From positions 1-64,000 of the forward strand of contig NZ_CP139986.1 of NCBI RefSeq assembly GCF_034424175.1: a stretch of 64,000 bases of DNA. The letters are read 5' to 3'. The stretch is from Kluyvera intermedia. Its GTDB lineage: Bacteria; Pseudomonadota; Gammaproteobacteria; Enterobacterales; Enterobacteriaceae. Positions 33,802 to 41,554 of this stretch are shown piece by piece. Each line of letters begins with the position of its first letter. Positions within the stretch are counted from its first letter, which is position 1. Below the pieces are notes generated by a model. It was not told the DNA's origin. It did not search any database and worked only from the letters and a program-made list of their open reading frames with translations. A program made the translations under genes and the position numbers.

Positions 33802-35193
33802 ATGCTGGCCTTCTTAAATCAGGTGCGCAAGCCGACCCTGGATCTGCCGCTCGATGTGCGGCGCAAAATGTGGTTCAAGCCGTTCATGCAGTCCTATCTG
33901 GTGGTTTTCATCGGCTACCTGACCATGTACCTGATCCGCAAAAACTTCAACATCGCGCAGAACGACATGATCACCACCTACGGGTTGAGCATGACGCAAC
34001 TGGGGATGATTGGTCTGGGCTTCTCCATCACCTACGGCGTGGGTAAAACGCTGGTTTCTTACTACGCTGATGGCAAAAACACCAAGCAGTTCCTGCCGCT
34101 GATGCTGATCCTCTCAGCGATTTGTATGCTCGGTTTTAGCGCCAGCATGGGGCCGGGCACAACCAGCTTGTACCTGATGATTGCCTTCTACGCGCTGAGC
34201 GGTTTCTTCCAGAGTACCGGCGGCTCGTGCAGCTATTCGACCATCACCAAATGGACGCCACGCCGTAAACGTGGCTCTTATCTTGGCATGTGGAACATCT
34301 CTCACAACCTCGGCGGCGCGGGTGCTGCGGGCGTGGCGCTGTTTGGTGCTAACGTGCTGTTTGACGGTCACGTCATCGGGATGTTTATCTTCCCGTCGAT
34401 TATCGCGCTGATCGTGGGCTTTATCGGCCTGCGCTTTGGTAGCGACTCTCCGGAATCTTATGGTCTCGGTAAAGCAGAAGAACTGTTTGGCGAAGAGATC
34501 AGTGAAGAGGACAAAGAGACCGAAGAAAACGAAATGACCAAATGGCAGATCTTTGTTGAGTACGTGCTGAAAAACAAAGTGATCTGGCTGCTGTGCTTCT
34601 CCAACATCTTCTTGTACGTGGTGCGCATTGGTATCGACCAGTGGTCTACCGTGTATGCCTTCCAGGAGCTGAAGCTCTCTAAAGAAGTCGCCATTCAGGG
34701 CTTTACCCTATTTGAAGTGGGCGCGCTGGTCGGTACCCTGCTGTGGGGTTGGCTGTCGGATCTGGCGAACGGTCGTCGCGCGCTGGTAGCCTGTGTCGCG
34801 CTGGCATTAATTATCGCCACGCTCGGTGTTTATCAGCACGCCAGCAACCAGTATGTTTACCTGGCCTCGCTGTTTGCCCTTGGCTTCCTGGTGTTTGGCC
34901 CGCAGCTGTTGATCGGCGTGGCGGCTGTCGGTTTTGTGCCGAAAAAAGCGATCGGCGCGGCCGATGGGATTAAAGGCACCTTCGCGTATTTGATCGGCGA
35001 TAGCTTCGCCAAGCTGGGTCTGGGGATGATTGCCGACGGGACACCAGTCTTCGGTCTGACCGGCTGGGCAGGCACCTTCGCTGCGCTGGATACCGCCGCT
35101 ATTGCCTGTATCTGCCTGATGGCTATCGTGGCTATCTTCGAAGAACGTAAAATCCGCCGTGAGAAGAAAATTCAGCAGTTAAAAATGGCGTAA
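33802..35193 (+). CDS. uhpT: Hexose-6-phosphate:phosphate antiporter UhpT
   Basis: Inner-membrane exchanger importing glucose-6-phosphate and related esters (also the route for fosfomycin) against phosphate. 463 residues, the E. coli length, about 12 membrane segments. Family signature YLTMYLIRKNFNIAQNDM and MWNISHNLGGAGAAGV are present, with the two essential arginines of the OPA family in the first and seventh helix regions (IRKNF, VVRIGIDQW). Own promoter controlled by UhpA. A BIME follows. Confidence 0.98.
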   Translation: MLAFLNQVRKPTLDLPLDVRRKMWFKPFMQSYLVVFIGYLTMYLIRKNFNIAQNDMITTYGLSMTQLGMIGLGFSITYGVGKTLVSYYADGKNTKQFLPLMLILSAICMLGFSASMGPGTTSLYLMIAFYALSGFFQSTGGSCSYSTITKWTPRRKRGSYLGMWNISHNLGGAGAAGVALFGANVLFDGHVIGMFIFPSIIALIVGFIGLRFGSDSPESYGLGKAEELFGEEISEEDKETEENEMTKWQIFVEYVLKNKVIWLLCFSNIFLYVVRIGIDQWSTVYAFQELKLSKEVAIQGFTLFEVGALVGTLLWGWLSDLANGRRALVACVALALIIATLGVYQHASNQYVYLASLFALGFLVFGPQLLIGVAAVGFVPKKAIGAADGIKGTFAYLIGDSFAKLGLGMIADGTPVFGLTGWAGTFAALDTAAIACICLMAIVAIFEERKIRREKKIQQLKMA

Positions 35194-35235
35194 GTGCGTT
35201 GAGTCCGGCTCTACCTCACAATACCGATCGGTATT

Positions 35236-35325
35236 TTTGTAGGCCGGACAAGCGAAGCGCCACCCGGCAGCATGTTGCAGATTGCCGGATGGCGGCGTAA
35301 ACGCCTTATCCGGCCTACAGCATGG
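35236..35325. repeat. BIME (paired REP units) after uhpT
   Basis: TGTAGGCCGGACAAGCGAAG, GCGCCACCCGGCA, then GCCGGATGGCGGCGTAAACG, CCTTATCCGGCCTACAG in inverted order: two REP units facing each other between the convergent stops of uhpT and the LysR gene. Could form a long hairpin and serve as a terminator or mRNA stabiliser. Confidence 0.88.
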
Positions 35326-35331
35326 ATTCCC

Positions 35332-36237
35332 TTATGCCTGCTGCTGGCTGGTTTCATACAGTAACTCGCGTAACCACTGCTGTGCCGCATCACGATGGGT
35401 GCGTTCGTGCCAGGCCATGCTTTTGGTGAAGCCGTTAATCGCGACCGGTGGCGTTTGTACGCACAGGTTAGAGTGAGTGCTCGCCAGACGACTCGGCACC
35501 ACCGCTATCATCTCGCTTATTGCCAGCACTTCTGGCAGCACCAGAAAACTACTCACCGACAGGCCAATCCGACGCTTACGACCGATTTTCGCTAATGCCT
35601 CATCGGTGACGCCCCAGAAACTCTCTCCCTCGTAAGAAACCAGAATATGCTCCAGCGCGCAAAACCGCTCAAGGGTGAGTATCGACTGTGCGTCGGGGTG
35701 GTTGGCTCGCAGCATACAGACATAGCGCTCTTCGTAGAGCGTGCGGCTGTGCAGGTCACCCGGCGTGGTGTCAGGGGTGAGTAGCGCGAGATCGATTTTC
35801 CCCTGCTCGAACTGTGCTGTAAGTCGGTCTGGTTCCACCGGGATCACCCGCACTCGAATACCCGGTGCGCGTACCTTCAGGGCCGCGATAAACGGCACCA
35901 CGACCGCTTTGAGCGCGTAGTCGGTGGCTGCCAGCGTAAAGGTGAACTCAGCGGTGAGTGGGTCAAATTGAGGCGGTTGGAGCAGTGCGTTGATATCGCT
36001 AAGAATTTGCTTCACCGTCGGGGCAAGTTGCTGAGCGCGCAGCGTCGGTACCATGCCGTGTGGGGCGCGAATAAACAGGGGATCGCCAAAATTATCCCGC
36101 AGCCGGGTCAGCATTCCGCTGACTGCGGGTTGGGTCAGTGAGAGCCGCGCCGCCGCCCGGGTGACGCTACGCTCATCAAGCAGCGCGTCGAGCGTTTTCA
36201 GCAAATTAAGGTCGAGGGTTCTGAGATCCGGTTTCAT
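35332..36237 (-). CDS. LysR-family transcriptional regulator
   Basis: 301-residue LysR-type regulator that I do not recognise by name. Winged helix-turn-helix at about 6-65: DLNLLKTLDALLDERSVTRA then LSLTQPAVSGMLTRLRDNFG. The effector-binding domain at about 92-290 has the NodD/PnbR-type start FTFTLAATDYALKAVVVPFI. Such regulators often control divergent genes; here the divergent gene is yicN at 106 bp, but yicN has no obvious need for an inducer. E. coli K-12 has no regulator in this exact spot that I recall. Its stop faces the uhpT BIME. Confidence 0.88.
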   Translation of the reverse strand: MKPDLRTLDLNLLKTLDALLDERSVTRAAARLSLTQPAVSGMLTRLRDNFGDPLFIRAPHGMVPTLRAQQLAPTVKQILSDINALLQPPQFDPLTAEFTFTLAATDYALKAVVVPFIAALKVRAPGIRVRVIPVEPDRLTAQFEQGKIDLALLTPDTTPGDLHSRTLYEERYVCMLRANHPDAQSILTLERFCALEHILVSYEGESFWGVTDEALAKIGRKRRIGLSVSSFLVLPEVLAISEMIAVVPSRLASTHSNLCVQTPPVAINGFTKSMAWHERTHRDAAQQWLRELLYETSQQQA

Positions 36238-36342
36238 TATCGACTTCCTTCGGGGAGCTAACGCACATTATGGCACGCCCGATTCTCGACAGGGCGCAAT
36301 TTCCCATTATGATGTCGGGGTTTAGTTAAGGTGAGAGCGGGC

Positions 36343-36795
36343 ATGATCTGGTTGATTCTGGCCACCCTGGCGGTGGTTTTTGTTGTAGGATTTCGGATCC
36401 TGACCTCAGGCTCCAGACGGGCCATCCGCCGTCTGAGTGAGCGACTGGCGATTACGCCAGAACCGGTAGAGTCGATGATCGACCAACTCGGTAAAGCGCA
36501 GGGCGATGAGTATATGCGCTATCTGGAGCGACCGAATGAAGTGCACTTGCAGAACGCGGCGCAGGTGCTGCTTATCTGGCAGGTGTGTATCGTCGATGGC
36601 AGCGAAACCAATATGCAAAACTGGCATCGTCGTCTGCAAAAAGGGCGTCTGGCAGCGCCGATAACCGATGCTCAGGTGCGGCTGGCGATGAGCTTCCTGC
36701 GTGAACTGGAGCCGGATTTCAATGAGCTGAACGCTTTCCAGTATCGCTATAACGCGTTGTTCCACGAAGAGAACGGCGTTCACTGGCTGCACTGA
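36343..36795 (+). CDS. yicN: DUF1198 family protein YicN
   Basis: Conserved enteric protein of unknown function, 150 residues from the ATG at 36343 (E. coli YicN 150); an in-frame GTG at 36331 is less likely. A single N-terminal membrane segment (MIWLILATLAVVFVVGFRIL) is followed by a cytoplasmic helical domain with AAQVLLIWQVCIVDGSE and the tail NGVHWLH. It lies next to the LysR gene, divergent, and 102 bp before the SRPBCC gene. Its stop codon falls at the edge of the first of two palindromes. Confidence 0.94.
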   Translation: MIWLILATLAVVFVVGFRILTSGSRRAIRRLSERLAITPEPVESMIDQLGKAQGDEYMRYLERPNEVHLQNAAQVLLIWQVCIVDGSETNMQNWHRRLQKGRLAAPITDAQVRLAMSFLRELEPDFNELNAFQYRYNALFHEENGVHWLH

Positions 36796-36848
36796 TATCA
36801 CGTAATGTGATATTGAACATTGAAGATGGTGATTATATTTATATCACC
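36795..36848. promoter_or_regulatory. Quartet of ATATCAC/GTGATAT half-sites before the SRPBCC gene
   Basis: Palindrome ATATCAC-GTAAT-GTGATAT (36795-36813) and a second, looser one from GGTGAT (36828-36833) to ATCACC (36843-36848), in which ATATCAC recurs at 36841-36847. The alternating half-sites look like a double operator. No regulator can be assigned; the LysR protein is the nearest candidate. Confidence 0.5.
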
Positions 36849-36856
36849 GGTGGATG

Positions 36857-36900
36857 CATGATGAATCTCGTCAACACAATGACTCACGAGGTTCATCATG
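36857..36900 (+). promoter_or_regulatory. 15-bp hairpin sequestering RBS and start codon of the SRPBCC gene
   Basis: Left arm CATGATGAATCTCGT (36857-36871), 14-base loop, right arm ACGAGGTTCATCATG (36886-36900). In RNA all 15 pairs form, one of them U-G. The right arm contains the Shine-Dalgarno (CGAGG) and ends exactly with the start codon AUG, so the folded leader would block translation. Confidence 0.7.
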
Positions 36901-37422
36901 AAACAGTCTACCCAACAAAGCGCTATCGTCTGGCCAGAAGATTACCTGCCAGGCACCACCGACAACTTCGCTTCCAACGAAATCATCGTTAGCGGCCTGA
37001 CCGCCACACAAATCTGGGCGCAGCTTGATGACACCACGCTGTGGCCGGGCTACTACAGCAACGTGGCGGATATCCATTTTCATGATGGCAGCGGCCCGCA
37101 GCTCAGCGCCAATGCGCGTTTCCGTTTCTCTACTTTCGGCTTTCCTATCGAAGCGCAGATAACTGAATATGTCCCACCGGTTGACGGCCAGGCAGCCCGT
37201 ATGGCGTGGCACGGCTGGGCGGAGGGTGATGCTGCTACGCGTCTTGACGTTATTCACGCCTGGCTGTTTGAAGATTTACCGGGTAACCGCGTGCGCATTC
37301 TGACGCAGGAATCACAGATTGGCGTCCCCGCGCAGGAACTCGCGCGCACCGTGCCGAACCCGATGATTAATGGTCACCAGGAGTGGATTATGGGGCTGGT
37401 GAAATCGGCGCGCGGTGAGTGA
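36898..37422 (+). CDS. SRPBCC (START-like) domain protein
   Basis: 174-residue protein with the helix-grip START/polyketide-cyclase-like fold: an early NEIIVSGLTATQIWAQLDDT (helix after strand 1), LWPGYYSNVADI, then ARFRFSTFGFPIEAQITEY and a long C-terminal helix (about 148-172). Members bind hydrophobic ligands or act as stress or activator proteins; the ligand is unknown. No signal peptide. Start at 36898 is preceded by CGAGG, but both lie in a strong hairpin. Convergent with the toxin-antitoxin pair (25 bp between stops). Not part of the E. coli K-12 set as I recall. Confidence 0.8.
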   Translation: MKQSTQQSAIVWPEDYLPGTTDNFASNEIIVSGLTATQIWAQLDDTTLWPGYYSNVADIHFHDGSGPQLSANARFRFSTFGFPIEAQITEYVPPVDGQAARMAWHGWAEGDAATRLDVIHAWLFEDLPGNRVRILTQESQIGVPAQELARTVPNPMINGHQEWIMGLVKSARGE

Positions 37423-37447
37423 TTTACAGCCTCATCCGGCTTAGTTA

Positions 37448-37771
37448 TTACACCAGTACTTTCAGGCCATGTTTTTGAACTACGCTAAGCAGTTTCAGCG
37501 ACATCCCACTGGGCCGCTTAGCACCTGTTTCCCATTTTTGTATCGTTGAAACGCTGGTGTTCAGGTAGCGGGCGAAAATGGGCTGGCTGATGTTTAGCTT
37601 CTCACGCATCGCTTTTATCTCAATGGGCTGAAGGTCTTGTACGTGACTAATGCACGTTTTATCAAAGTTGCGCATGGTTTCCTGCGGAATCGCATCTACG
37701 CTAAACAACCCAGCGGCAGCGCTATGGATTGCTTCGAAGGCAGGGCTTTTGTGTTTATTTTTTGTGGTCAT
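37448..37771 (-). CDS. HTH antitoxin, NadS-like, of a type II toxin-antitoxin pair
   Basis: 107-residue protein with a C-terminal Cro/C1-type helix-turn-helix (about 50-105: IEIKAMREKLNISQPIFARY, NTSVSTIQKWETGAKRPSG). This C-terminal HTH, with a short N-terminal toxin-binding part, is typical of NadS/HigA-like antitoxins. It overlaps the upstream toxin gene by 17 nt, so the order is toxin first, antitoxin second, as in higBA. It presumably represses its own promoter through the palindrome at 38140. Confidence 0.85.
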   Translation of the reverse strand: MTTKNKHKSPAFEAIHSAAAGLFSVDAIPQETMRNFDKTCISHVQDLQPIEIKAMREKLNISQPIFARYLNTSVSTIQKWETGAKRPSGMSLKLLSVVQKHGLKVLV

Positions 37772-38114
37772 AGAAAACCTCCACCAATTCCTTATTCCTG
37801 ATTAACGCGATGAGCTTGTCATCGGCGAGGTTAGCGTAGTGCTTTGCTAACTCACGGAACCCAGCCAGCTCGCGATAGCTGATAGTCGACATATCTTGTT
37901 TAGCGTACAGAAATGTGTAAAACCAATGTTCACCCCCTTTAGCCAGAACAATGGCACGGTCACGATTCTGATTAAGGCGTTTTTTGAAGACGCCGCCGCC
38001 AAGATTGTCGGCTTTCCCTTGCAGCGCAGCCTTGATAGCGCAGCATAATTCATCATCATTAATCGCGTGAGAGTGAGCTTCCTTGTTAAACCATTTGGTT
38101 TTGAAAATACGCAT
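37755..38114 (-). CDS. RelE-like toxin (DUF1044/PF06296 type)
   Basis: 119 residues from the ATG at 38114, preceded by AGGAT; the frame continues to 38165 without family similarity. It resembles the RelE group formerly called DUF1044: MRIFKTKWFNKEAHSH, the block LGGGVFKKRLNQNRDRAIVL, HWFYTFLYAKQDMSTIS and the end ELVEVF. RelE-like toxins cleave mRNA at the ribosome, though the exact activity of this subgroup is unproven. It overlaps the antitoxin gene by 17 nt. Confidence 0.85.
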   Translation of the reverse strand: MRIFKTKWFNKEAHSHAINDDELCCAIKAALQGKADNLGGGVFKKRLNQNRDRAIVLAKGGEHWFYTFLYAKQDMSTISYRELAGFRELAKHYANLADDKLIALIRNKELVEVFYDHKK

Positions 38115-38139
38115 TGAGTGACATCCTGTAACCGTAAAT

Positions 38140-38156
38140 ATAGCACTTAGTGTTAT
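38140..38156. promoter_or_regulatory. Palindromic operator of the toxin-antitoxin pair
   Basis: Near-perfect palindrome ATAGCACTTAGTGTTAT (CACT-T-AGTG core), 26 bp upstream of the toxin start. TATA-rich hexamers around it could form the -10. Autoregulation by the antitoxin is the usual mode. Confidence 0.55.
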
Positions 38157-38327
38157 AGTAAGCATTTGTTAAGGGCTTTAAACGGATAAATAAAGAATTT
38201 TGCCCAGTGCACGAGCCTCCTCGCAAAACGTAGTTCAACGGCGACAGTTGCCAAAACGTTAAATCCATCACATTTAAAATGTTACACTGCGTGACTTTTC
38301 TACAAAAACACCTCGCAGGTAACAAAA

Positions 38328-39515
38328 ATGAGTGAACATATCGAAGAAAAACCTCGCGCTGAGGCCGTTGCCCGGCCCAACTGGTCGGCGGTTTTTGCCG
38401 TGGCATTTTGCGTCGCCTGCCTGATTACCGTTGAGTTTTTACCCGTGAGTCTGCTGACGCCAATGGCGCAGGATTTGGGTATTTCAGAAGGTGTCGCTGG
38501 GCAGTCGGTCACCGTGACGGCATTTGTCGCCATGTTCGCCAGCCTGTTTATTACCCAGGCAATCGGCGCGACTAACCGCCGTTATGTGGTGATTCTGTTC
38601 TCTATCCTGTTGACGCTCTCGTGCCTGCTGGTGTCATTTTCCAACTCGTTTACGTTGCTGCTGATCGGGCGCGCCTGTCTGGGCCTGGCGCTCGGCGGAT
38701 TCTGGGCGATGTCGGCATCGTTGACTATGCGATTAGTGCCGGTACGAACGGTGCCGAAAGCGCTGTCGGTAATTTTTGGCGCCGTGTCGATTGCGCTGGT
38801 GATCGCAGCACCGCTGGGCAGCTTTTTAGGCGGCATTATCGGCTGGCGCAACGTCTTTAACGGCGCAGCGGTGATGGGCGTGCTGTGTACGTTTTGGGTG
38901 CTGAAAGCCCTGCCTTCTCTGCCGGGTGAACCGGCGCATCACAAGCAAAATATGTTTAGCCTGCTGCAACGTCCGGGTGTGATGGCTGGGATGATTGCCA
39001 TCTTCCTGTCCTTTGCCGGGCAGTTTGCCTTCTTTACCTATATCCGTCCGGTGTATATGAATCTGGCGGGCTTTGATGTGGATGGTTTGACGCTGGTGCT
39101 GTTGAGTTTTGGTATTGCCAGCTTTGTTGGCACCTCGTTCTCGTCGGTCATTCTGAAGCGTTCGGTTAAGTTGGCTCTAGCTGGAGCGCCGTTTGTGCTG
39201 GCACTCAGTGCGCTGATATTGGTGCTATGGGGCAGTGATAAGATTGTCGCGTCTGGGATTGCGGTTATCTGGGGACTGGCGTTTGCGCTGGTGCCGGTCG
39301 GTTGGTCGACGTGGATCACCCGCTCGCTTGCAGATCAGGCAGAAAAAGCCGGGTCTATTCAGGTAGCGGTCATTCAGCTGGCCAATACCTGCGGTGCAGC
39401 CATTGGTGGTCTGGCGCTGGACCGACTGGGGCTCACGTCACCGCTGATCATCTCTGGTGCGCTGATGTTACTGACGGCGCTACTGGTGACGCTTAAAGTC
39501 AGAATCAAATCATAA
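38328..39515 (+). CDS. nepI: Purine ribonucleoside efflux pump NepI
   Basis: Inner-membrane MFS (DHA1) exporter; E. coli NepI (formerly YicM) expels inosine, guanosine and purine analogues. 395 residues (E. coli 396), with about 12 membrane segments. RPNWSAVFAVAFCVACLITV at the start, QDLGISEGVAGQSVTVTAFV and PVGWSTWITRSLADQAEKAG are nearly identical to the E. coli protein. Alone in its unit; a repeat of the GTAGCCCGG type follows. It lies head to head with the toxin-antitoxin pair. Confidence 0.97.
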   Translation: MSEHIEEKPRAEAVARPNWSAVFAVAFCVACLITVEFLPVSLLTPMAQDLGISEGVAGQSVTVTAFVAMFASLFITQAIGATNRRYVVILFSILLTLSCLLVSFSNSFTLLLIGRACLGLALGGFWAMSASLTMRLVPVRTVPKALSVIFGAVSIALVIAAPLGSFLGGIIGWRNVFNGAAVMGVLCTFWVLKALPSLPGEPAHHKQNMFSLLQRPGVMAGMIAIFLSFAGQFAFFTYIRPVYMNLAGFDVDGLTLVLLSFGIASFVGTSFSSVILKRSVKLALAGAPFVLALSALILVLWGSDKIVASGIAVIWGLAFALVPVGWSTWITRSLADQAEKAGSIQVAVIQLANTCGAAIGGLALDRLGLTSPLIISGALMLLTALLVTLKVRIKS

Positions 39516-39522
39516 TCGGGAA

Positions 39523-39615
39523 AACCCCGACGGCGCTGCGCTTGGCCGGGCTACAGGGGTTGTAATATTTGTAGCCCGGACGAGGTGCGACAGTGCCGAC
39601 TCCGGGGAGTCAACG
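39523..39615. repeat. Palindromic intergenic repeats (GTAGCCCGG family) after nepI
   Basis: CCCCGACGGCGCTGCGCTTG-GCCGGGCTAC, then GTAGCCCGGACGAGGTGCGA-CAGTGCCGACTCCGGGGAG. The same family recurs at 44546 and 63594-63680. They fill the gap between the convergent stops of nepI and the porin gene and may act as a terminator. Confidence 0.8.
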
Positions 39616-39625
39616 CATGGTCTAC

Positions 39626-41008
39626 TTAGAACCAGGCCTCAAACATCCCGCCTACGTTCAGCGAATCCAACTGCTGGTCTTCGGTACCGTTGACCTTCGC
39701 CGTGCGCTTGTTGTCGACCTGACCGCCGGTCACGTAGAAGCGCAGCATCGGACGGAATTCTGGCCCCATACCGATAGCAATGTTCTGCGACAGCGTCAGC
39801 TTCCAACCGTTATTGTCACCGCCCTGATCGTAATCAACACGCTGGTAACCCGCTTCAAGCCAGGTGGAGTGCACGTCGTTCCAGAAGTACATTGGGCGCA
39901 CGATCACACCGTAGTTTTTACGGTTGTCGGTTTTATCTTTGCTGTTATCGTAGTCATGGAAGGCCAACAGGTATTCAATTTGCGCTTGCTGGGTAAATTT
40001 ATGCAGACCTTCGAAGCTGGCGTAGATAGCGGTCAAATCGTCAGTCTTGTTGTAGACGCTGTTATCTGAGTTATCCGAGTAGCGCAGAATCACTTTGTTG
40101 ATGCCGCTGTCGTTGGTATGGCTCAGCAACAGACCGCCCTGCCAGGCATCAAGCTGCTTGTCGTTGTCCACGGCTTTCGAATCGAAACCGTAGTTGGCAT
40201 ACACCTCAACGTCGATTGGGCCAGCTTTGATATTGTGCGTTTTGGTGGTCAGCGCATAGTGACCGTCATCGCCGGTGCCGGAGCTGCCGGTACAGGTGAT
40301 GCGTGATGGGTTGGCTTCGTCGGCCATGACTTCCGGGCTACAGGAATCAACCTGCGATACCCCAGCCACGTCAAACTGCACGCCGCCAATATCAAAGTTT
40401 TTCACCCCTGCGCCCTGGCCATCGTGGTTCATCCAGAAGTAGTCGTTGATACCCTGTTGCGGACGTTGGTGGAAGTCACGACCCGCCCAGATATACGCGT
40501 TAGGGTTGGACTCCAGCACGTTGGTCACGCCAACGTAGGCTTTTTTCAGGTTAACTTCGTCGCTCCAGTGATCAAACATCACGTTGATATCCCAGATAGC
40601 GCCTTTGCTGCTTTTAAACGCTTTGGTTATCTGGAATTCGCCGCCGTTGCCTTCGTTACCCAGGCGGCCGATAGCCGACGCACCGTTATAAGATCCGTCA
40701 ACGCCGACATATTTCTGATCGCCGGTCTGGAATTGCGCACCGTAGCGGGCGTAACCGCTAAATTTCAAACCGAATGGAATCGCCATATCCGGCGACTGTG
40801 CAGCCGTTTGCGGGTTGGTCACGACGTCTACTTTCTTATCGGCAGCCGCGTCCATCTTGGCCTGGCGGTCCGCCAGCGCTTTATCGACAGCCTTAGCCAC
40901 AATGGCGTCGATTTGTTCCTGAGTAAAATCTTGTGCCATTACTGAGGAAATTGGGCAAAGCGCGGCGATAACCGCCATAGCTAAAGGAAGTTTTTTTACA
41001 GTTTTCAT
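39626..41008 (-). CDS. Carbohydrate outer-membrane porin (LamB/ScrY/BglH family)
   Basis: 460-residue outer-membrane porin for oligosaccharides or glucosides. It has a signal peptide (about 1-25, cleavage after SSVMA), a short helical N-terminal region (about 27-60, QEQIDAIVAKAVDKALADRQ, coiled-coil-like as in ScrY) and then an 18-strand maltoporin barrel beginning FGLKFSGYARYGAQFQ and ending with the C-terminal Phe (MFEAWF) needed for Bam assembly. Last gene of the IIB-IIC-IIA-porin run on the - strand, 162 nt after IIA, so it is probably part of the same operon or has its own promoter in the AT-rich gap. It may admit aryl-beta-glucosides or cellobiose, judged by the PTS type. Confidence 0.88.
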   Translation of the reverse strand: MKTVKKLPLAMAVIAALCPISSVMAQDFTQEQIDAIVAKAVDKALADRQAKMDAAADKKVDVVTNPQTAAQSPDMAIPFGLKFSGYARYGAQFQTGDQKYVGVDGSYNGASAIGRLGNEGNGGEFQITKAFKSSKGAIWDINVMFDHWSDEVNLKKAYVGVTNVLESNPNAYIWAGRDFHQRPQQGINDYFWMNHDGQGAGVKNFDIGGVQFDVAGVSQVDSCSPEVMADEANPSRITCTGSSGTGDDGHYALTTKTHNIKAGPIDVEVYANYGFDSKAVDNDKQLDAWQGGLLLSHTNDSGINKVILRYSDNSDNSVYNKTDDLTAIYASFEGLHKFTQQAQIEYLLAFHDYDNSKDKTDNRKNYGVIVRPMYFWNDVHSTWLEAGYQRVDYDQGGDNNGWKLTLSQNIAIGMGPEFRPMLRFYVTGGQVDNKRTAKVNGTEDQQLDSLNVGGMFEAWF

Positions 41009-41170
41009 GGTTATCTCAAATTAATTAATTATATTTTCAGACAATAACCATCCCGTTCCAGTGGAAAGACAGCGCGGCCACTAAAACAAGCTGATTCTAT
41101 TTTTAATTTTGTAGGATACAGTTAAATAATTAGCGTATTTAATATCTCCATAGCCAGATAAAGTTAAATA

Positions 41171-41470
41171 TTAACGTTGATACAGATGAATAATCTCTTC
41201 TGATAATTCACGGGCGAGCAATGAATTCATCAAATGATCCTGTGCGTGCACCATACTCAAGGTCATTGGCTGGCGAGTCCCCGCATCCTGTTCAATCAGT
41301 CTGGTCTGCATATGGTGCGCCTGACGAGCGTAACCGTCGGCTTCGCGCAGCAGATTTCTGGCTTCTTCCATCTCGCCCTGACGTGCGGCGTGCAATGCTT
41401 CGAAGCACAATGACCTGGATTGACCCGCATTAATGATAATTTCCATTACCGTGTCTTCTAACCCAACCAT
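41171..41470 (-). CDS. PTS EIIA component, lactose/cellobiose family
   Basis: 99-residue phosphocarrier protein of the PTS Lac family (like ChbA/CelC). It is a three-helix bundle; the phosphorylated histidine is His75 in the signature LSMVHAQDHLM, and a metal-binding Asp lies nearby. Takes phosphate from HPr and passes it to the IIB protein encoded two genes upstream. Order on the message: IIB, IIC, IIA, porin. No hydrolase gene is included in the cluster. Confidence 0.95.
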   Translation of the reverse strand: MVGLEDTVMEIIINAGQSRSLCFEALHAARQGEMEEARNLLREADGYARQAHHMQTRLIEQDAGTRQPMTLSMVHAQDHLMNSLLARELSEEIIHLYQR

Positions 41471-41554
41471 AATAAGGCCCCCTGACTGGTTAAAGTCATT
41501 ATTTATGAAGGTCGGAAAATAATGTATTACTGCTTAATATTAAAATCGTCTGAC

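Noticed and set aside
39593..40945. Two + strand open frames (158 and 173 codons) opposite the porin gene
   Set aside because: Antisense to a well-supported porin with a signal peptide and C-terminal Phe; no family features of their own.
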